A stretch of 64,000 nucleotides of DNA, taken from Paucisalibacillus globulus. GTDB taxonomy: Bacteria > Bacillota > Bacilli > Bacillales > Amphibacillaceae. A program made the translations under genes and the position numbers. Where the stretch lies: the NCBI RefSeq assembly GCF_900184735.1, contig NZ_LT855385.1:29031-93030 (forward strand), read 5' to 3'. The notes beneath the pieces were generated by a model. It did no database searches. It was not told where the DNA came from and saw only the letters and a program-made list of their open reading frames with translations. Within the stretch, counting starts at the first letter, position 1; each line of letters begins with the position of its first letter. Shown here piece after piece: positions 10,268-20,651 of the stretch.

Positions 10268-10849
10268 TTATAGATATTTTTTTAATATACCCCAAGCTTC
10301 ATCTTTACCTTCACCAGTTTCAGCTGAGAATGGCAATACTAAATCACCTTTTTCAACTTGCAACGTATTAATTGTTCTCTTTAAATGACTTGCTCGTTTA
10401 CCTTTTGGTATTTTGTCCATTTTGGTTGCAACAACAATGACGGGTAGTTCAAAATGCTTTAAGAAGTCATACATCTGGATGTCATCTTTTGTGGGCTCAT
10501 GTCGTATATCCGTAACAAGGAGAACCGCTTTTAAATTCTCTCTTGTCTGGAAATATTCTTCCATCATCTTGCCCCATTTTTCACGTTCTGTTTTGGATAC
10601 TTTTGCATATCCGTATCCCGGAACATCCACGAAGTAAAATGCATCATTTATTTTATAGAAATTTAAAGTTTGTGTCTTTCCTGGTTTTGAAGATGTTCTA
10701 GCTAAACTTTTACGATTAATTAATTTATTGATAAAAGAAGATTTACCAACATTAGATCGCCCCGCTAACGCAATCTCTGGTAATAGATCATTTGGGTATT
10801 GTTTTTTACTAACTGCACTTATTACAATTTCAGCGTTTGTTACTTTCAT
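10268..10849 (-). CDS. engB: Ribosome biogenesis GTPase EngB/YsxC
   Basis: A 193-residue TRAFAC-class GTPase needed for assembly of the large ribosomal subunit. The G1 motif is [10 protein letters not shown]3 is DVPGYGYA and G4 is TKMDK. It overlaps the end of lonA by 20 bp and has a GGAGGA ribosome site inside lonA, as in B. subtilis, where lonA and ysxC are one transcription unit. A good terminator follows. Confidence 0.96.
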   Translation of the reverse strand: MKVTNAEIVISAVSKKQYPNDLLPEIALAGRSNVGKSSFINKLINRKSLARTSSKPGKTQTLNFYKINDAFYFVDVPGYGYAKVSKTEREKWGKMMEEYFQTRENLKAVLLVTDIRHEPTKDDIQMYDFLKHFELPVIVVATKMDKIPKGKRASHLKRTINTLQVEKGDLVLPFSAETGEGKDEAWGILKKYL

Positions 10850-13166
10850 GTGATTCCTCCACTAAGGCGTGCTCTAAGACTTGGTCTAAATGACTTACAG
10901 ATATAAATGTGAGTTCTTTCCTTACACTTTCAGGAATATCGTCTAAATCCTTTTTATTATCTTCAGGGAAGATAATCGTTGTGATTCCTGCGCGATGGGC
11001 ACTTAATGATTTCTCCTTGAGGCCACCAATCGGTAGAACTCGACCTCTTAATGTAATTTCACCTGTCATGGCAACTTCTTTTTTTACTGCACGATTGGAA
11101 AGTGCTGATACTAGGGCTGTTGCCATTGTTATTCCAGCTGATGGGCCATCCTTAGGGGTTGCCCCTTCTGGAACATGAATATGGATATCATATTTCTCAT
11201 GAAAATCAGGTTCAATACCGAGTTCTTCAGCTCTAGATCGAATATAACTGAATGCAGCTTGAGCAGATTCTTTCATTACATCTCCTAATTTTCCAGTAAG
11301 AGTAAGTTTACCCTTACCAGGATAGTGAGAAACCTCTATCGATAGAGTATCTCCGCCAGCTGTTGTGTACGCAAGACCTGTTGCAGCACCAATTTGGTTT
11401 TCTGTTTCCATTTGTCCATAGCGGAAGATTGGTTTTCCTAGCAAATCTTCTAGGCTCTTCTCTGTAACAACTACACGCTTCTTCTCATCTGATACAATTA
11501 ATTTGGCAGCTTTCCTGCAGATCTTTGCAATTTGCCTTTCAAGGGTCCGAACACCAGCTTCCCTTGTATACACTCTAATTAATTTCAACAATGCTTCATC
11601 ACGAATTTGCAAATTGCTTTTTTTCAAGCCGTTTTCTTTCAATTGTTTTAGAACCAGATGTTCTTTTGCAATATGAAGTTTCTCAAACTCTGTGTAGCCT
11701 GATAATGAAATAAGTTCCATCCTGTCTAAAAGTGGACCTGGTATATTATTTACATAGTTTGCAGTTGCAATGAACAATACATTTGATAGATCATATGGTT
11801 CTTCAATAAAATGATCACTAAAGCTATTATTTTGTTCCGGGTCCAATACTTCCAGCATAGCTGAAGATGGATCACCACGAAAATCATTTGACATTTTATC
11901 TATTTCATCTAATAAAAATACTGGATTCACTGTTTTAGCTTTACGCATTCCCTGAATAATACGACCAGGCATTGCTCCAATATAAGTTCTACGATGACCA
12001 CGAATCTCAGCCTCATCACGAACTCCACCTAAGGATATTCTGACGAAGTTTCGATTAACCGATTTAGCAATAGATCTGGCTAAGGAAGTTTTTCCGACAC
12101 CAGGAGGTCCTACCAAACAAAGAATAGGTCCCTTTAAAGAATTTGTTAGCTTTTGAACAGCTAAGTATTCTAGAATCCTTTCTTTGACCTTATCCAGCCC
12201 ATAATGATCCCTATCTAGTATCTCTTGAGCTAACTTAATTTCTATTGTATCCTGTGACTTTTCAGTCCATGGTAAGGCTAATAACCATTCTAAATAATTA
12301 CGAATTACTGCACTCTCTGCAGATGACTGTGGAACTTTTTCATATCGCCCTAATTCCTTTAGTGCAACTTCTCTAATTCGTTCTGGCATATCCGACTCAC
12401 CGATTTTTTTTCGCAAGTCGCTTACTTCACCAGATTTACCATCCTTATCACCGAGTTCTTTTTGAATAGCCTTCATTTGCTCCCGGAGATAGTACTCTTT
12501 TTGTGTTTTCTCCATGGAAGACTTTACTCGTTGACCAATTTTCTTCTCTAAGTCTAATACTTTCTTTTCATTCGATATTAATTGGATTAAATGATGTAGT
12601 CTTTCCTGTGTATTCAACATTTCAAGTAAATCTTGTTTTTCTTTTAATTTAAGAGAAAGATGAGATGTAATTATATCCGCTAATCTGCCTGGTTCTTCAA
12701 TATCACTAACTGTTGTAAGAGTTTCTTTTGTGATCTTCCTAGACACTTTTACATATTGTTCAAAAAGTTTTAATATGTTACGCATTAATGCTTCTTCTTC
12801 GATTGCGTCGCCATATTCTTCCTCTAAATCTTGTACTTCTACTACGAATTCCTCTTCTTGATCGATAAATCGTATAATTTCTCCTCGGTTTAGCCCTTCC
12901 ACAAGTACACGAAATGTTCCATTTGGAAGCTTTAGCATTTGTTTAATCTTTGCTAATGTACCTATACGGTAAATTTCTTCAGGGGTTGGCTCATCGATAC
13001 TTACTTTTTTTTGAGCTGCAAGAAAGATAATTTGATCATCTACCATTGCTTTTTCAATTGCTGCAACAGATTTTTCTCTTCCTACATCTAGATGAAGTAC
13101 CATTGTTGGAAATACTAATAAACCACGTAATGGGAGGAGGGGAACTTGTTTTGTATCACTTGACAT
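10830..13166 (-). CDS. lonA: ATP-dependent protease Lon (LonA)
   Basis: Cytoplasmic AAA+ serine protease degrading misfolded and regulatory proteins. Domain order is an N-terminal LAN domain ([13 protein letters not shown]), the AAA+ module with Walker A GPPGVGKT and Walker [11 protein letters not shown], and the C-terminal protease with the catalytic Ser in KDGPSAG (about S676) and Lys in GGLKEK (about K719). The frame extends to 13187, but a perfect GGAGGT lies inside that extension, five bases before the ATG at 13166. The start is therefore 13166 (778 residues; 774 in B. subtilis). Upstream, in place of lonB, lies repeat R2. Confidence 0.97.
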   Translation of the reverse strand: MSSDTKQVPLLPLRGLLVFPTMVLHLDVGREKSVAAIEKAMVDDQIIFLAAQKKVSIDEPTPEEIYRIGTLAKIKQMLKLPNGTFRVLVEGLNRGEIIRFIDQEEEFVVEVQDLEEEYGDAIEEEALMRNILKLFEQYVKVSRKITKETLTTVSDIEEPGRLADIITSHLSLKLKEKQDLLEMLNTQERLHHLIQLISNEKKVLDLEKKIGQRVKSSMEKTQKEYYLREQMKAIQKELGDKDGKSGEVSDLRKKIGESDMPERIREVALKELGRYEKVPQSSAESAVIRNYLEWLLALPWTEKSQDTIEIKLAQEILDRDHYGLDKVKERILEYLAVQKLTNSLKGPILCLVGPPGVGKTSLARSIAKSVNRNFVRISLGGVRDEAEIRGHRRTYIGAMPGRIIQGMRKAKTVNPVFLLDEIDKMSNDFRGDPSSAMLEVLDPEQNNSFSDHFIEEPYDLSNVLFIATANYVNNIPGPLLDRMELISLSGYTEFEKLHIAKEHLVLKQLKENGLKKSNLQIRDEALLKLIRVYTREAGVRTLERQIAKICRKAAKLIVSDEKKRVVVTEKSLEDLLGKPIFRYGQMETENQIGAATGLAYTTAGGDTLSIEVSHYPGKGKLTLTGKLGDVMKESAQAAFSYIRSRAEELGIEPDFHEKYDIHIHVPEGATPKDGPSAGITMATALVSALSNRAVKKEVAMTGEITLRGRVLPIGGLKEKSLSAHRAGITTIIFPEDNKKDLDDIPESVRKELTFISVSHLDQVLEHALVEESHESNKR

Positions 13167-13392
13167 TATGTATGTACCTCCAAACAATCAAATTTCATTT
13201 TAAAAATATGTCTATATCCTCTTAAAGTTTATAGAACTGTTATTAGTTTGTAAATTAATTGAGTTTCCTAATTAGTTTACCCTTGGTTTTAGTAACTAAT
13301 TCTTGATATTACCTACCAGCCAGATCCAACCGGTCACACTTCTCTTATTCATTTAGCATCTAAATGTTTATTCTTTTCAAAACAACAGTTGA

Positions 13393-13887
13393 TAGAAACT
13401 GCGCGGTAACTAGTTTAATTAAAACAGAATTAGTTATTGGGTATAGCTGTTCGACACCGCTCCGGCAGAATACTCCGCTTTCCGCGGGCCCGGCCTCAGC
13501 CTCCTCGAGGGAAGTTCGCCTCTGCGGGGTCTTCGGACACGTGCTTTTCCCGCAGGAGTCTACGTATTCTGCCTGCGCTGGTTTAGTTTTCTAATTAATG
13601 TTAGAGGTTAAATTACGTATTTTAATAATTAAATGCTATTAAATTTATTCATTTCCTTCTTACTAGCGAAGGAAATACACGGAGACTCCTTGAAAAAGAA
13701 CATCACTTTTTCTGCGTGCGATGCATTGCTGCCGTAGCATTCCTTGTCCTGCGGGAGGATAGGCATAGGTGAGACCCCGCAGTGCGTAAGCTCGAGGAGG
13801 CTCACCAGCCGCCCGCGGAAAGCGGAGTGTATTTCCGTAGCGAGTATGGTCCTCTATCCAAGATGCTTATTTACCGCACAGTTTCTA
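13393..13887 (+). repeat. Interspersed palindromic element R2 (complete, 495 bp)
   Basis: Terminal repeats are TAGAAACTGCGCGGTAAC (13393) and TTACCGCACAGTTTCTA (ending 13887). The A half is about 13465-13575 (GGCAGAATAC to GTATTCTGCC). The B half is about 13667-13840. Inside the B half, at about 13690-13748, sits a module (TGAAAAAGAACATCAC...GCATTCCTTGTC) that is absent from R1 and R4 but shared with R3. The AAGGTAGACACTG module of R1 and R4 is missing here. It fills most of the 865-bp gap between clpX and lonA. Confidence 0.9.
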
Positions 13888-13938
13888 ACATATTTTGTAA
13901 TCAATATTAAGCTTTAAATTAATAAGCTGATAAAAAAG

Positions 13939-14010
13939 GGCTGACTAGGGACTTTAATTCCGCTTCAGATGATCATCTGGTTGGGAGCAAAGAATCCTAG
14001 TCAGCCTCTT
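13939..14010 (-). terminator. Terminator after clpX
   Basis: GGCTGACTAGGG (13939-13950) pairs with CCTAGTCAGCC (13996-14006). Between the arms is a second small hairpin, AGATGATCATCT (13967-13978). On the minus strand an T-run follows the stem. This closes clpX transcription before R2. Confidence 0.75.
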
Positions 14011-14031
14011 TGGTTAATGTTTGTTTATTGA

Positions 14032-15309
14032 TTAAGCACTTTCTTTTGGTAACTTTGTAATTTCTTCCGTAACGGTTCCATCAGTAAAATACAGTTTTGG
14101 ACTACCGTTTTCGTTGGTGACTGTTTCCTTGGTGATGACACATTTTTTAATATCTTCACGAGAAGGAAGTTCGAACATTACATCTAACATAATAGTTTCG
14201 ATGATGGATCGTAAGCCACGAGCACCAGTATTTCGTTCAATGGCTTTTTTAGCAATTTCTACTAATGCTTCCTCTTCAAATTCGAGTTCAACATTATCTA
14301 TTTGGAATAATTTCTCATATTGTTTAACTAGAGCGTTCTTTGGCTTTGTTAATATCTCAACTAAAGCAGATTCATCTAATGGCTCTAAGCTACCAATAAC
14401 AGGTAATCTTCCAATAAATTCTGGGATTAATCCGAAGCGATGTAAATCCTCAGGTAAGACTTTTGCTAGTAATTGACCTTTATCCAACTCTTCCTGCTTT
14501 TCATTGGCACCGAATCCAATAACCTTTTTACCAAGTCTTCGTTTAATGATTTGCTCGATACCATCAAATGCTCCACCACAAATAAATAGGATGTTTGTTG
14601 TGTCGATTTGGATAAACTCTTGATGTGGGTGTTTACGTCCACCTTGAGGAGGCACACTCGCTACAGTTCCTTCCAAGATTTTAAGAAGTGCTTGTTGAAC
14701 ACCTTCACCAGAAACATCTCGAGTGATAGACGGATTCTCGGATTTACGTGCAACTTTGTCAATCTCATCAATATAAATGATACCTTTTTCAGCTTTTTCA
14801 ATATCATAATCTGCCGCTTGAATTAGCTTAAGCAAAATGTTCTCTACATCTTCACCAACATATCCGGCTTCTGTTAGAGAAGTGGCATCTGCCATTGCAA
14901 ATGGAACATTGAGTATTCTAGCTAAAGTTTGGGCAAGTAGTGTTTTACCACTACCTGTTGGCCCAAGCATTGCAATATTACTCTTGGATAGTTCCACATC
15001 ATCATTACTCTTAGGTGAGTTAATACGCTTGTAATGATTATATACCGCTACAGAAAGGTTCTTTTTGGCCTTTTCTTGTCCAATTACATAATCGTCTAAT
15101 ATGTCACAGATTTCTTTTGGTTTTGGAACTTCTTTGAATTCCAATTCTTCTTCTGTTCCAAGCTCTTCCTCTACGATTTCAGTACAAAGTTCTATACATT
15201 CATCACATATATAAACGCCAGGTCCAGCGACTAGTTTACGTACTTGTTCTTGACTCTTACCACAAAACGAGCACTTAAGTTGCCCTTTTTCATCATTAAA
15301 TTTAAACAT
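14032..15309 (-). CDS. clpX: ATP-dependent Clp protease ATP-binding subunit ClpX
   Basis: AAA+ unfoldase that feeds substrates to ClpP. The N-terminal zinc-binding domain has C13, C16, C35 and C38 (CSFCGKSQ...CDECIELC). The AAA+ core has Walker A GPTGSGKT, Walker [10 protein letters not shown] and the ClpP-docking loop VIGFG. A GTG at 15318 is in frame, but it falls inside the AGGGGTG ribosome site. The ATG at 15309 is the start, giving 425 residues and beginning MFKFND as in B. subtilis. A probable promoter lies upstream, so clpX can be expressed apart from tig. Confidence 0.97.
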   Translation of the reverse strand: MFKFNDEKGQLKCSFCGKSQEQVRKLVAGPGVYICDECIELCTEIVEEELGTEEELEFKEVPKPKEICDILDDYVIGQEKAKKNLSVAVYNHYKRINSPKSNDDVELSKSNIAMLGPTGSGKTLLAQTLARILNVPFAMADATSLTEAGYVGEDVENILLKLIQAADYDIEKAEKGIIYIDEIDKVARKSENPSITRDVSGEGVQQALLKILEGTVASVPPQGGRKHPHQEFIQIDTTNILFICGGAFDGIEQIIKRRLGKKVIGFGANEKQEELDKGQLLAKVLPEDLHRFGLIPEFIGRLPVIGSLEPLDESALVEILTKPKNALVKQYEKLFQIDNVELEFEEEALVEIAKKAIERNTGARGLRSIIETIMLDVMFELPSREDIKKCVITKETVTNENGSPKLYFTDGTVTEEITKLPKESA

Positions 15310-15366
15310 TAAATTCACCCCTAAAGTTTCTGGTCGAATAACACAAAACGTTAAGTTATAATAGTT

Positions 15367-15394
15367 ATCATATCAGAAGGTGTTTTGAAAACAA
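15367..15394 (-). promoter_or_regulatory. Possible clpX promoter
   Basis: Minus strand TTGTTT (15394-15389), a 16-bp spacer and TATGAT (15372-15367) lie about 60 bp before the clpX start. The remaining 15401-15640 shows no gene or clear motif. It is AT-rich spacer up to the tig terminator. Confidence 0.45.
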
Positions 15395-15647
15395 AATAAT
15401 TTACCCTGAGTTTGCTATATACGCATCTTGATAGTGGTTTACTTTGTATTCAATCTAAATATAATCCATAACTAATCATTTTGTATTTCATTAGTTTATA
15501 TTAGTATATGTCACTATGCCCAATAAAATTGACAATGAAACGCGCAAGATTGGACTTTGTTTTTTAATCATACTAAAAATACCTTTAAATTACTAAAGAA
15601 AAGGGTTATAATCCTAGCTTTTTTAGTAGTAACAATTATCATAGTGT

Positions 15648-15685
15648 AAAAAAACAAGGTACGAAATCTCGCACCTTGTTTTTTG
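15648..15685 (-). terminator. Terminator after tig
   Basis: AAAAACAAGGTACG and CGCACCTTGTTTTTT give a G+C-capped stem with A and T runs on both sides. It lies just past the tig stop codon, supporting separate tig and clpX transcripts. Confidence 0.8.
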
Positions 15686-15708
15686 TATCGTAACAGTTTT
15701 GTATTTAA

Positions 15709-16998
15709 TTATGCAACTGTTTTACTATTTTCTACTAAGAAATCAATTGCTTTACGGAATAATAAATCTTCCTTAATTGCATCTAGGTTTCCACCTAGCA
15801 TTTGCTTCAATTGTTCCTTATCAGTACCATACATACCTGCCATTGTTTCTAACTCAGCATTTACGTCTTCATCAGAAACGTCTAGGTTTTCAGCTTTTAC
15901 AATTGCTTCTAATGTAAGGTTTGTTTTAACTCGCTTACCAGCATCTTCGCGCATTTGTTCTTTTAATGCATTCTCATCTTGACCAGAGAATTGGTAGTAA
16001 AGATCAAGCGTCATACCTTGCATTTGAAGACGTTGTTCAAATTCACGCATCATACGATCAAGCTCAGAATCTACCATAACTACTGGAACTTCAACTTCTG
16101 CATTATCAGTTGCTTTATTAATCAACTCTTCACGTTTTGCATTATCTGCATTTTGTTTCTTCTCTGATTCTAGTTGCTCACGTTTTTTAGTTTTTAATGC
16201 ATCTAATGTTTCTACTTCATCATCAACATCTTTTGCAAATTCATCATCTAATTCAGGTAGTTCTTTTGACTTAATTTCATGGATAGTAACTTTGAATGTA
16301 GCTTCTTTACCAGCTAATTCTTCAGCATGGTAATCTTCTGGGAACGTTACTTGAATTTCCGTTTCAACGCCAGCTTCTTTACCAACTAATTTTTCTTCAA
16401 ATCCAGGAATAAATTGACCTGAGCCAATTTCTAATGAATGATTTTCACCTTTACCACCCTCGAAAGCTTCACCATCTAAGAATCCTTCAAAGTCCATTAC
16501 TACAGTGTCGCCTTCTTCAACGGAACCTTCTTCTTTTACAACTAACTCTGCATGACGCTCTCTAAGTTGTTGTAATTCGTTATCTACATCCTCATCTGTT
16601 ACAGCAACTTCAAGTTCTTCTACCTCTAGACCTTTGTAATCACCTAGTTTTACTTCAGGTTTAACTGTCACATCTGCGGTAAATACTAATGCTTTTCCTC
16701 TTTCAATTTCTTTAATATCAATGCTTGGTTGATCAATTGGATCAATTCCAGACTCTTCCACTGCTTTTACATAAGCATCAGGTAATACGATATCTACTGC
16801 ATCTTGATATAGAGATTCCACACCGAAACGTTTCTCGAACATTGCACGTGGCATTTTACCCTTACGGAATCCTGGAACCTGAACTGTTTTAACAACCTTT
16901 GCGAAGGCTTTATCTAAAGCTGTTTCAAATTCCTCTGCAGGAACTTCAAACGTTAATACTCCTTCATTACCTTCTTTTTTCTCCCATTTTACTGACAT
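15709..16998 (-). CDS. tig: Trigger factor
   Basis: Ribosome-bound chaperone and peptidyl-prolyl isomerase. The N-terminal ribosome-binding signature is seen in [19 protein letters not shown] (about residues 39-57). A central FKBP-type domain follows ([22 protein letters not shown]), then the long helical C-terminal domain. The frame reaches 17013, but TTTTGGAGGG lies just before the ATG at 16998 ([10 protein letters not shown]), so I used that start. The 429-residue length is normal. It has its own sigma-A promoter and terminator. Confidence 0.97.
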   Translation of the reverse strand: MSVKWEKKEGNEGVLTFEVPAEEFETALDKAFAKVVKTVQVPGFRKGKMPRAMFEKRFGVESLYQDAVDIVLPDAYVKAVEESGIDPIDQPSIDIKEIERGKALVFTADVTVKPEVKLGDYKGLEVEELEVAVTDEDVDNELQQLRERHAELVVKEEGSVEEGDTVVMDFEGFLDGEAFEGGKGENHSLEIGSGQFIPGFEEKLVGKEAGVETEIQVTFPEDYHAEELAGKEATFKVTIHEIKSKELPELDDEFAKDVDDEVETLDALKTKKREQLESEKKQNADNAKREELINKATDNAEVEVPVVMVDSELDRMMREFEQRLQMQGMTLDLYYQFSGQDENALKEQMREDAGKRVKTNLTLEAIVKAENLDVSDEDVNAELETMAGMYGTDKEQLKQMLGGNLDAIKEDLLFRKAIDFLVENSKTVA

Positions 16999-17098
16999 AT
17001 AAATTCCCTCCAAAATCTATTATTTCCATTAACTACTTAAATTCATTAATTAGATTTAACCTTAAATTACAATTCACTTGTTAATTTGCAACCATCTT

Positions 17099-17126
17099 AT
17101 TATACCATATTTATATACCCTTTCAA
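17099..17126 (-). promoter_or_regulatory. Sigma-A promoter of tig
   Basis: Minus strand TTGAAA (17126-17121), a 16-bp spacer and TATAAT (17104-17099). It lies about 100 bp upstream of the trigger factor start. Confidence 0.7.
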
Positions 17127-17148
17127 GCCATAAGCAAAAGTTAATGAC

Positions 17149-18126
17149 TTAATCCTCAATGATAGATAGATATAGATGTTCACTTTTTATTATTTCATCA
17201 AGGTAGTATTTAAGATGCTTATCCATCGGGTCCTCTCCACCATGGTCTAAAATATAATTACTGAAATTCACTAAAGTCTCTGAGATTAATTCTTTATCAT
17301 CACTTGGCGGAAGTATTGGATAATGTACATAAAGGTAACGATATAACGATTCAGATAAAAATATGTTCATAATTGGATTATTTTGTTCAAAGTTTCTTAG
17401 GTCATACATAATTGCTTTATATATATCTAGTTCTTTAATTTCGGGAATGTCGATAGGCTTTACCTGTAATTCTTGCCCAAGTTTATTAACCTTAACCAAC
17501 TTTGAATAGCTTTGTTCTTGTAACCATATGAAAATGGCGGTTTTTATTACTGGGTGTACGCTATGATGAACTAGTAATTTAATAACCGCAGTATCAGGTT
17601 TAATATTCATTCTTCTTAGCTGCATAATATTGCGCCATTGTTTCTTATGATCAGAACTTTTAACAGCTTGTAATAATTCTTCTATGTAAAGAGATGTCTT
17701 TTCGTCCACAAGATCAGATTCCATTTTTTCACTCACATCATATAACTGTAAGAATTGTTCTCTAAGGATAGATGGCAGGTTATCAGATGTAAGTTCCTCC
17801 TCTATTCTTTCCTTTAGAAGGTCATATTTATTAGATTGAAATAAAATAGTGAGATAAATATGTACAAAATGGAAATAATGCTCATTATGTTTATCTTGGA
17901 TAATTTCTTCGCACATATCTTCCGCTTCCTGCAAGCGACCTAATTCCATTAAACACATCATTTTACCAATTAGTATTTCCTGGTCAGTTACTTGATATTG
18001 AATTAGTTCATTTATCTTTTCCAAAGCTTCTTCATACCGCTTTGCCTGCAAGTCTTGAAGACTCTCTTCTTTTAATGATTCTTTCCATTTTGGAAAGAGA
18101 ATAATATTTTCATCCTCTGTATGCAT
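17149..18126 (-). CDS. ysoA: TPR-like protein YsoA
   Basis: A 325-residue, largely helical cytoplasmic protein. Its N-terminal third resembles tetratricopeptide repeats (EESLQDLQAKRYEEALEKI and LMELGRLQEAEDMCEEI). B. subtilis has a TPR protein, ysoA, of similar length beside tig, and synteny gives the name. The frame extends to 18210, but GAGGTG stands correctly before the ATG at 18126 (MHTEDENIILFPKW). Function is unknown. The acidic, repeat-rich sequence suggests a protein-protein scaffold. Confidence 0.8.
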   Translation of the reverse strand: MHTEDENIILFPKWKESLKEESLQDLQAKRYEEALEKINELIQYQVTDQEILIGKMMCLMELGRLQEAEDMCEEIIQDKHNEHYFHFVHIYLTILFQSNKYDLLKERIEEELTSDNLPSILREQFLQLYDVSEKMESDLVDEKTSLYIEELLQAVKSSDHKKQWRNIMQLRRMNIKPDTAVIKLLVHHSVHPVIKTAIFIWLQEQSYSKLVKVNKLGQELQVKPIDIPEIKELDIYKAIMYDLRNFEQNNPIMNIFLSESLYRYLYVHYPILPPSDDKELISETLVNFSNYILDHGGEDPMDKHLKYYLDEIIKSEHLYLSIIED

Positions 18127-18216
18127 GTTTTCACCTCTTATCGTAGTTTTATCGATTAATATAAGTAAAATACATGGTAAACTCCTAAGCATACTTCTTA
18201 GGAATACCAAAACATT

Positions 18217-18249
18217 AAAAAAGAAACCTATGGAAATAGGTTTCTTTTC
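18217..18249 (-). terminator. Terminator of the tRNA operon
   Basis: AAGAAACCTAT, GGAA and ATAGGTTTCTT make an 11-bp stem with a four-base loop. A T-run follows on the minus strand, directly after tRNA-Arg. Confidence 0.85.
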
Positions 18250-18254
18250 TTAGA

Positions 18255-18328
18255 CGTCCCAGGAGAGATTCGAACTCCCGACCCACAGCTTAGAAGGCTG
18301 TTGCTCTATCCTGCTGAGCTACTGGGAC
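18255..18328 (-). tRNA. tRNA-Arg (TCT)
   Basis: A 74-nt cloverleaf. The acceptor GTCCCAG pairs with CTGGGAC, with discriminator G. The anticodon arm CAGCC-TTCTAA-GCTG carries TCT, and the T-arm GGGAGTTCGAATCTCTC is intact. CCA is not encoded. It lies 11 bp after tRNA-Gly in the same transcript. Confidence 0.96.
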
Positions 18329-18339
18329 AAATGTATAAG

Positions 18340-18410
18340 AGCGGGTGATGGGAATCGAACCCACGACATCAGCTTGGAAGGCTGGAGTTTTACCATTAAA
18401 CTACACCCGC
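18340..18410 (-). tRNA. tRNA-Gly (TCC)
   Basis: A 71-nt cloverleaf. The acceptor GCGGGTG pairs with CACCCGC, with discriminator T. The anticodon TCC lies in CCAGCCTTCCAAGCTG, and the T-arm GTGGGTTCGATTCCCAT is intact. CCA is not encoded. It is the first gene of the two-tRNA operon. Confidence 0.96.
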
Positions 18411-18475
18411 ATGTCAGATATAAGTATTATATTATTTTTTAAACAATTCCATGCATTTTTTTGGTCACAAGAATC

Positions 18476-18504
18476 ATTATAGGCAGTTTCGTTTTTATTG
18501 TCAA
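18476..18504 (-). promoter_or_regulatory. Consensus sigma-A promoter of the tRNA operon
   Basis: Minus strand TTGACA (18504-18499), a 17-bp spacer and TATAAT (18481-18476). This is a perfect match to consensus, 65 bp upstream of the tRNA-Gly 5' end, as expected for a stable RNA operon. Confidence 0.9.
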
Positions 18505-18533
18505 CACTTAATTCTTATTCGCAAAATAAAGCA

Positions 18534-18572
18534 TCAGTTGAAGGATATCTAAACGGTCTATCCTTCAACTGA
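18534..18572 (-). terminator. Terminator after ysnB
   Basis: TCAGTTGAAGGATA pairs with TATCCTTCAACTGA (14 bp, perfect). On the minus strand TGCTTTATTTTG follows. It ends the gerM/rph/rdgB/ysnB side of this block. Confidence 0.8.
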
Positions 18573-18576
18573 AATC

Positions 18577-19086
18577 TTATAAACTCGTTACAAAAGATAA
18601 CTCTTCAACCTTCTTGCCTTCTAATGTGATAAAATCAACTGCTATTTCCTCGTTTGTTTCCCAAGTTATGATTGCATAAGTTTTCTCTGATCGTGTTCTT
18701 GGCAAACGAATACTTCCAGGGTTTAGGAATAACTTTTGATTGACCTTTTCCGCTCCTGCGATATGTGAATGGCCAAAACAAACGATATCTGCACTTTTTT
18801 CTTCTGCACTATAAGCTAAATTCATCAGGTTCATTTTCACATTATGTAAATGGCCGTGCACAACAAAAAATGTTAAACCATTAATTTCCTTCTTCTGTTC
18901 ATTAGGAAATTTCCCATTGAAATCACAATTTCCTGCAACTGTAATAACATTTTCTAATTCTTTGGCATCTTCTCTAAGTTCGGAATCACCACAATGAATA
19001 ACAAAATCGGCTTTCTCACGATTCTTAATATGTTGAATTTCTTTTGTTAATCCATGGCTATCACTCAAGATTACTACTTTTGTCAC
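18577..19086 (-). CDS. ysnB: YfcE/YsnB-type metallophosphoesterase
   Basis: A calcineurin-like phosphodiesterase of the MJ0936/YfcE family. Metal ligands are seen in SDSHG, HCGDSE, AGNCD, VHGHLHNVKM and FGHSHIAG. The family acts on small phosphodiesters in vitro and its true substrate in Bacillus is not known. Two GTG codons compete. The one at 19086 has GGAGTGG at the right distance and gives 169 residues, while the one at 19095 has a poor site. It is 14 bp or less after rdgB, in the rph-rdgB-ysnB operon. Confidence 0.88.
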   Translation of the reverse strand: MTKVVILSDSHGLTKEIQHIKNREKADFVIHCGDSELREDAKELENVITVAGNCDFNGKFPNEQKKEINGLTFFVVHGHLHNVKMNLMNLAYSAEEKSADIVCFGHSHIAGAEKVNQKLFLNPGSIRLPRTRSEKTYAIITWETNEEIAVDFITLEGKKVEELSFVTSL

Positions 19087-19099
19087 GATATCCACTCCA

Positions 19100-19696
19100 C
19101 TAGCCTTGATTTTTAATCCAATCCTCTAACTGACTAATTGCATTGCTACGATGACTTATCTTATTTTTCTCATCTGGAGTAAGTTCTGCCATAGTTTGCT
19201 TATATCCATTAGGAATAAAAATAGGATCATAACCAAATCCATGATTTCCTATTTCTTCCGTTCCAATTGTCCCCTCACAGATACCTTTCTTATAAAGGGT
19301 TGGTTTACCAGGTATAGAAACAGATAGCACACATACAAACCTGGCAGTACGCTCTTCTTCAGGTACATTTACTAACTCTTGTAATACTTTATGAATATTC
19401 TTCTTATCATCTTTAGGTTCTCCTGCATAACGTGCAGAATAAATTCCCGGTCTCCCATCTAATGCATCAATGATTAACCCCGAGTCATCTGCCATAACGG
19501 GGATATTTAATATCTTACATATTCCTTCCGATTTTAAAGCAGCATTCTCTTCAAATGTTGACCCAGTTTCTTCAATATCGGGCAGTTCTTCTTCTATGTC
19601 TAATAAAGAAACTGCTTTAATTCCATATCGGTCGAATAATGTTTTAAATTCTTCTGCTTTTCCAGCATTCCTTGTAGCAATTAAGATTTCTTTCAT
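19100..19696 (-). CDS. rdgB: XTP/dITP diphosphatase (RdgB/HAM1)
   Basis: House-cleaning nucleotide pyrophosphatase that hydrolyses XTP, dITP and ITP to keep deaminated purines out of DNA and RNA. Seen are the substrate-binding ATRNAGKAEEF at the N-terminus, MADDSGLIIDALDGRPGIYSARYAG in the middle and GFGYDPIF with SHRSNA near the C-terminus. At 198 residues it is full length. It is called ysnA in B. subtilis and is placed, as there, directly between rph and ysnB. Confidence 0.95.
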   Translation of the reverse strand: MKEILIATRNAGKAEEFKTLFDRYGIKAVSLLDIEEELPDIEETGSTFEENAALKSEGICKILNIPVMADDSGLIIDALDGRPGIYSARYAGEPKDDKKNIHKVLQELVNVPEEERTARFVCVLSVSIPGKPTLYKKGICEGTIGTEEIGNHGFGYDPIFIPNGYKQTMAELTPDEKNKISHRSNAISQLEDWIKNQG

Positions 19697-19708
19697 TTAT
19701 TTAACTCC

Positions 19709-20458
19709 TTATTTACGTGTTTCACCGATACGTGTTACTAGTTCTCCCAAGGATTCTTTTTGTAATGTAAAGATTTCCTGTAAACCTTCATCTGCTAGTT
19801 TCAATAGTTTTTGTAATTGATCCATAGAAAACGTCGCTTCTTCTCCGGTTCCTTGTATTTCAACGAATTCACCTGAACCAGTCATCACAATATTCATATC
19901 GACATTTGCTTTAGAGTCTTCTTCATAGTTCAAATCTAATATCTCCGTTCCATCCGGAAGTATACCGACTGATGTAGCTGCAAGAAAATCCGTTACTGGC
20001 ATTTTCTTTAATGTGTTTTTCTCTAATAGTTTACCAAAAGCAAGAACAAGAGCAACATACGCTCCAGTAATAGAGGCGGTTCTTGTCCCACCGTCCGCTT
20101 GAATGACATCACAGTCAATCCATACCGTTCTTTCTCCAATATTATCTAAATCAACTACTGAGCGAAGAGCTCTTCCAATTAGTCTTTGAATCTCCATAGT
20201 TCTTCCAGATACTTTTCCTTTAGAAGACTCACGAATATTTCTATCTTGAGTGGCACGGGGTAACATAGCATATTCTGCAGTGATCCACCCTTTTCCTTGT
20301 CCACGCATAAAAGGAGGAACCCTGTCTTCAATGGTAGCATTACAAATTACTTTTGTTTCGCCAACTTGTATTAAGACAGAGCCTTCTGGATGCTTTATAA
20401 AATTTGTAGTAATGGTAATAGGTCGTAAATTATTTACATTTCGTTGATCGGTTCTCAT
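19709..20458 (-). CDS. rph: Ribonuclease PH
   Basis: Phosphorolytic 3'-5' exoribonuclease that trims tRNA 3' ends. The family signature is visible in [35 protein letters not shown] and in [23 protein letters not shown]. The 249 residues match the family. It heads rph-rdgB-ysnB with 12 bp to rdgB. It lies 190 bp after the gerM stop with a terminator between, so a promoter upstream of 20458 is likely, though none stands out. Confidence 0.96.
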   Translation of the reverse strand: MRTDQRNVNNLRPITITTNFIKHPEGSVLIQVGETKVICNATIEDRVPPFMRGQGKGWITAEYAMLPRATQDRNIRESSKGKVSGRTMEIQRLIGRALRSVVDLDNIGERTVWIDCDVIQADGGTRTASITGAYVALVLAFGKLLEKNTLKKMPVTDFLAATSVGILPDGTEILDLNYEEDSKANVDMNIVMTGSGEFVEIQGTGEEATFSMDQLQKLLKLADEGLQEIFTLQKESLGELVTRIGETRK

Positions 20459-20607
20459 GTTTAAACTCCTCCTTCTCTAGAATTTAGCTTATCATATTTT
20501 ACTGGAAAGATTCACCTTATTACAATCAGATGCTCAAGTAAGGATTGATGTATGTATCTCAATCCCTAAATACTTTCCTCTTTACCTAAAGATTCATCAA
20601 TAATAAT

Positions 20608-20642
20608 AAAAAAAGAAGAGCAAAATTGCCTGCTCCTCTTAT
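20608..20642 (-). terminator. Terminator after gerM
   Basis: AAGAAGAGCA and TGCTCCTCTT form a 10-bp stem with one mismatch. A long T-run follows on the minus strand. Confidence 0.7.
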
Positions 20643-20651
20643 CTTATACTA

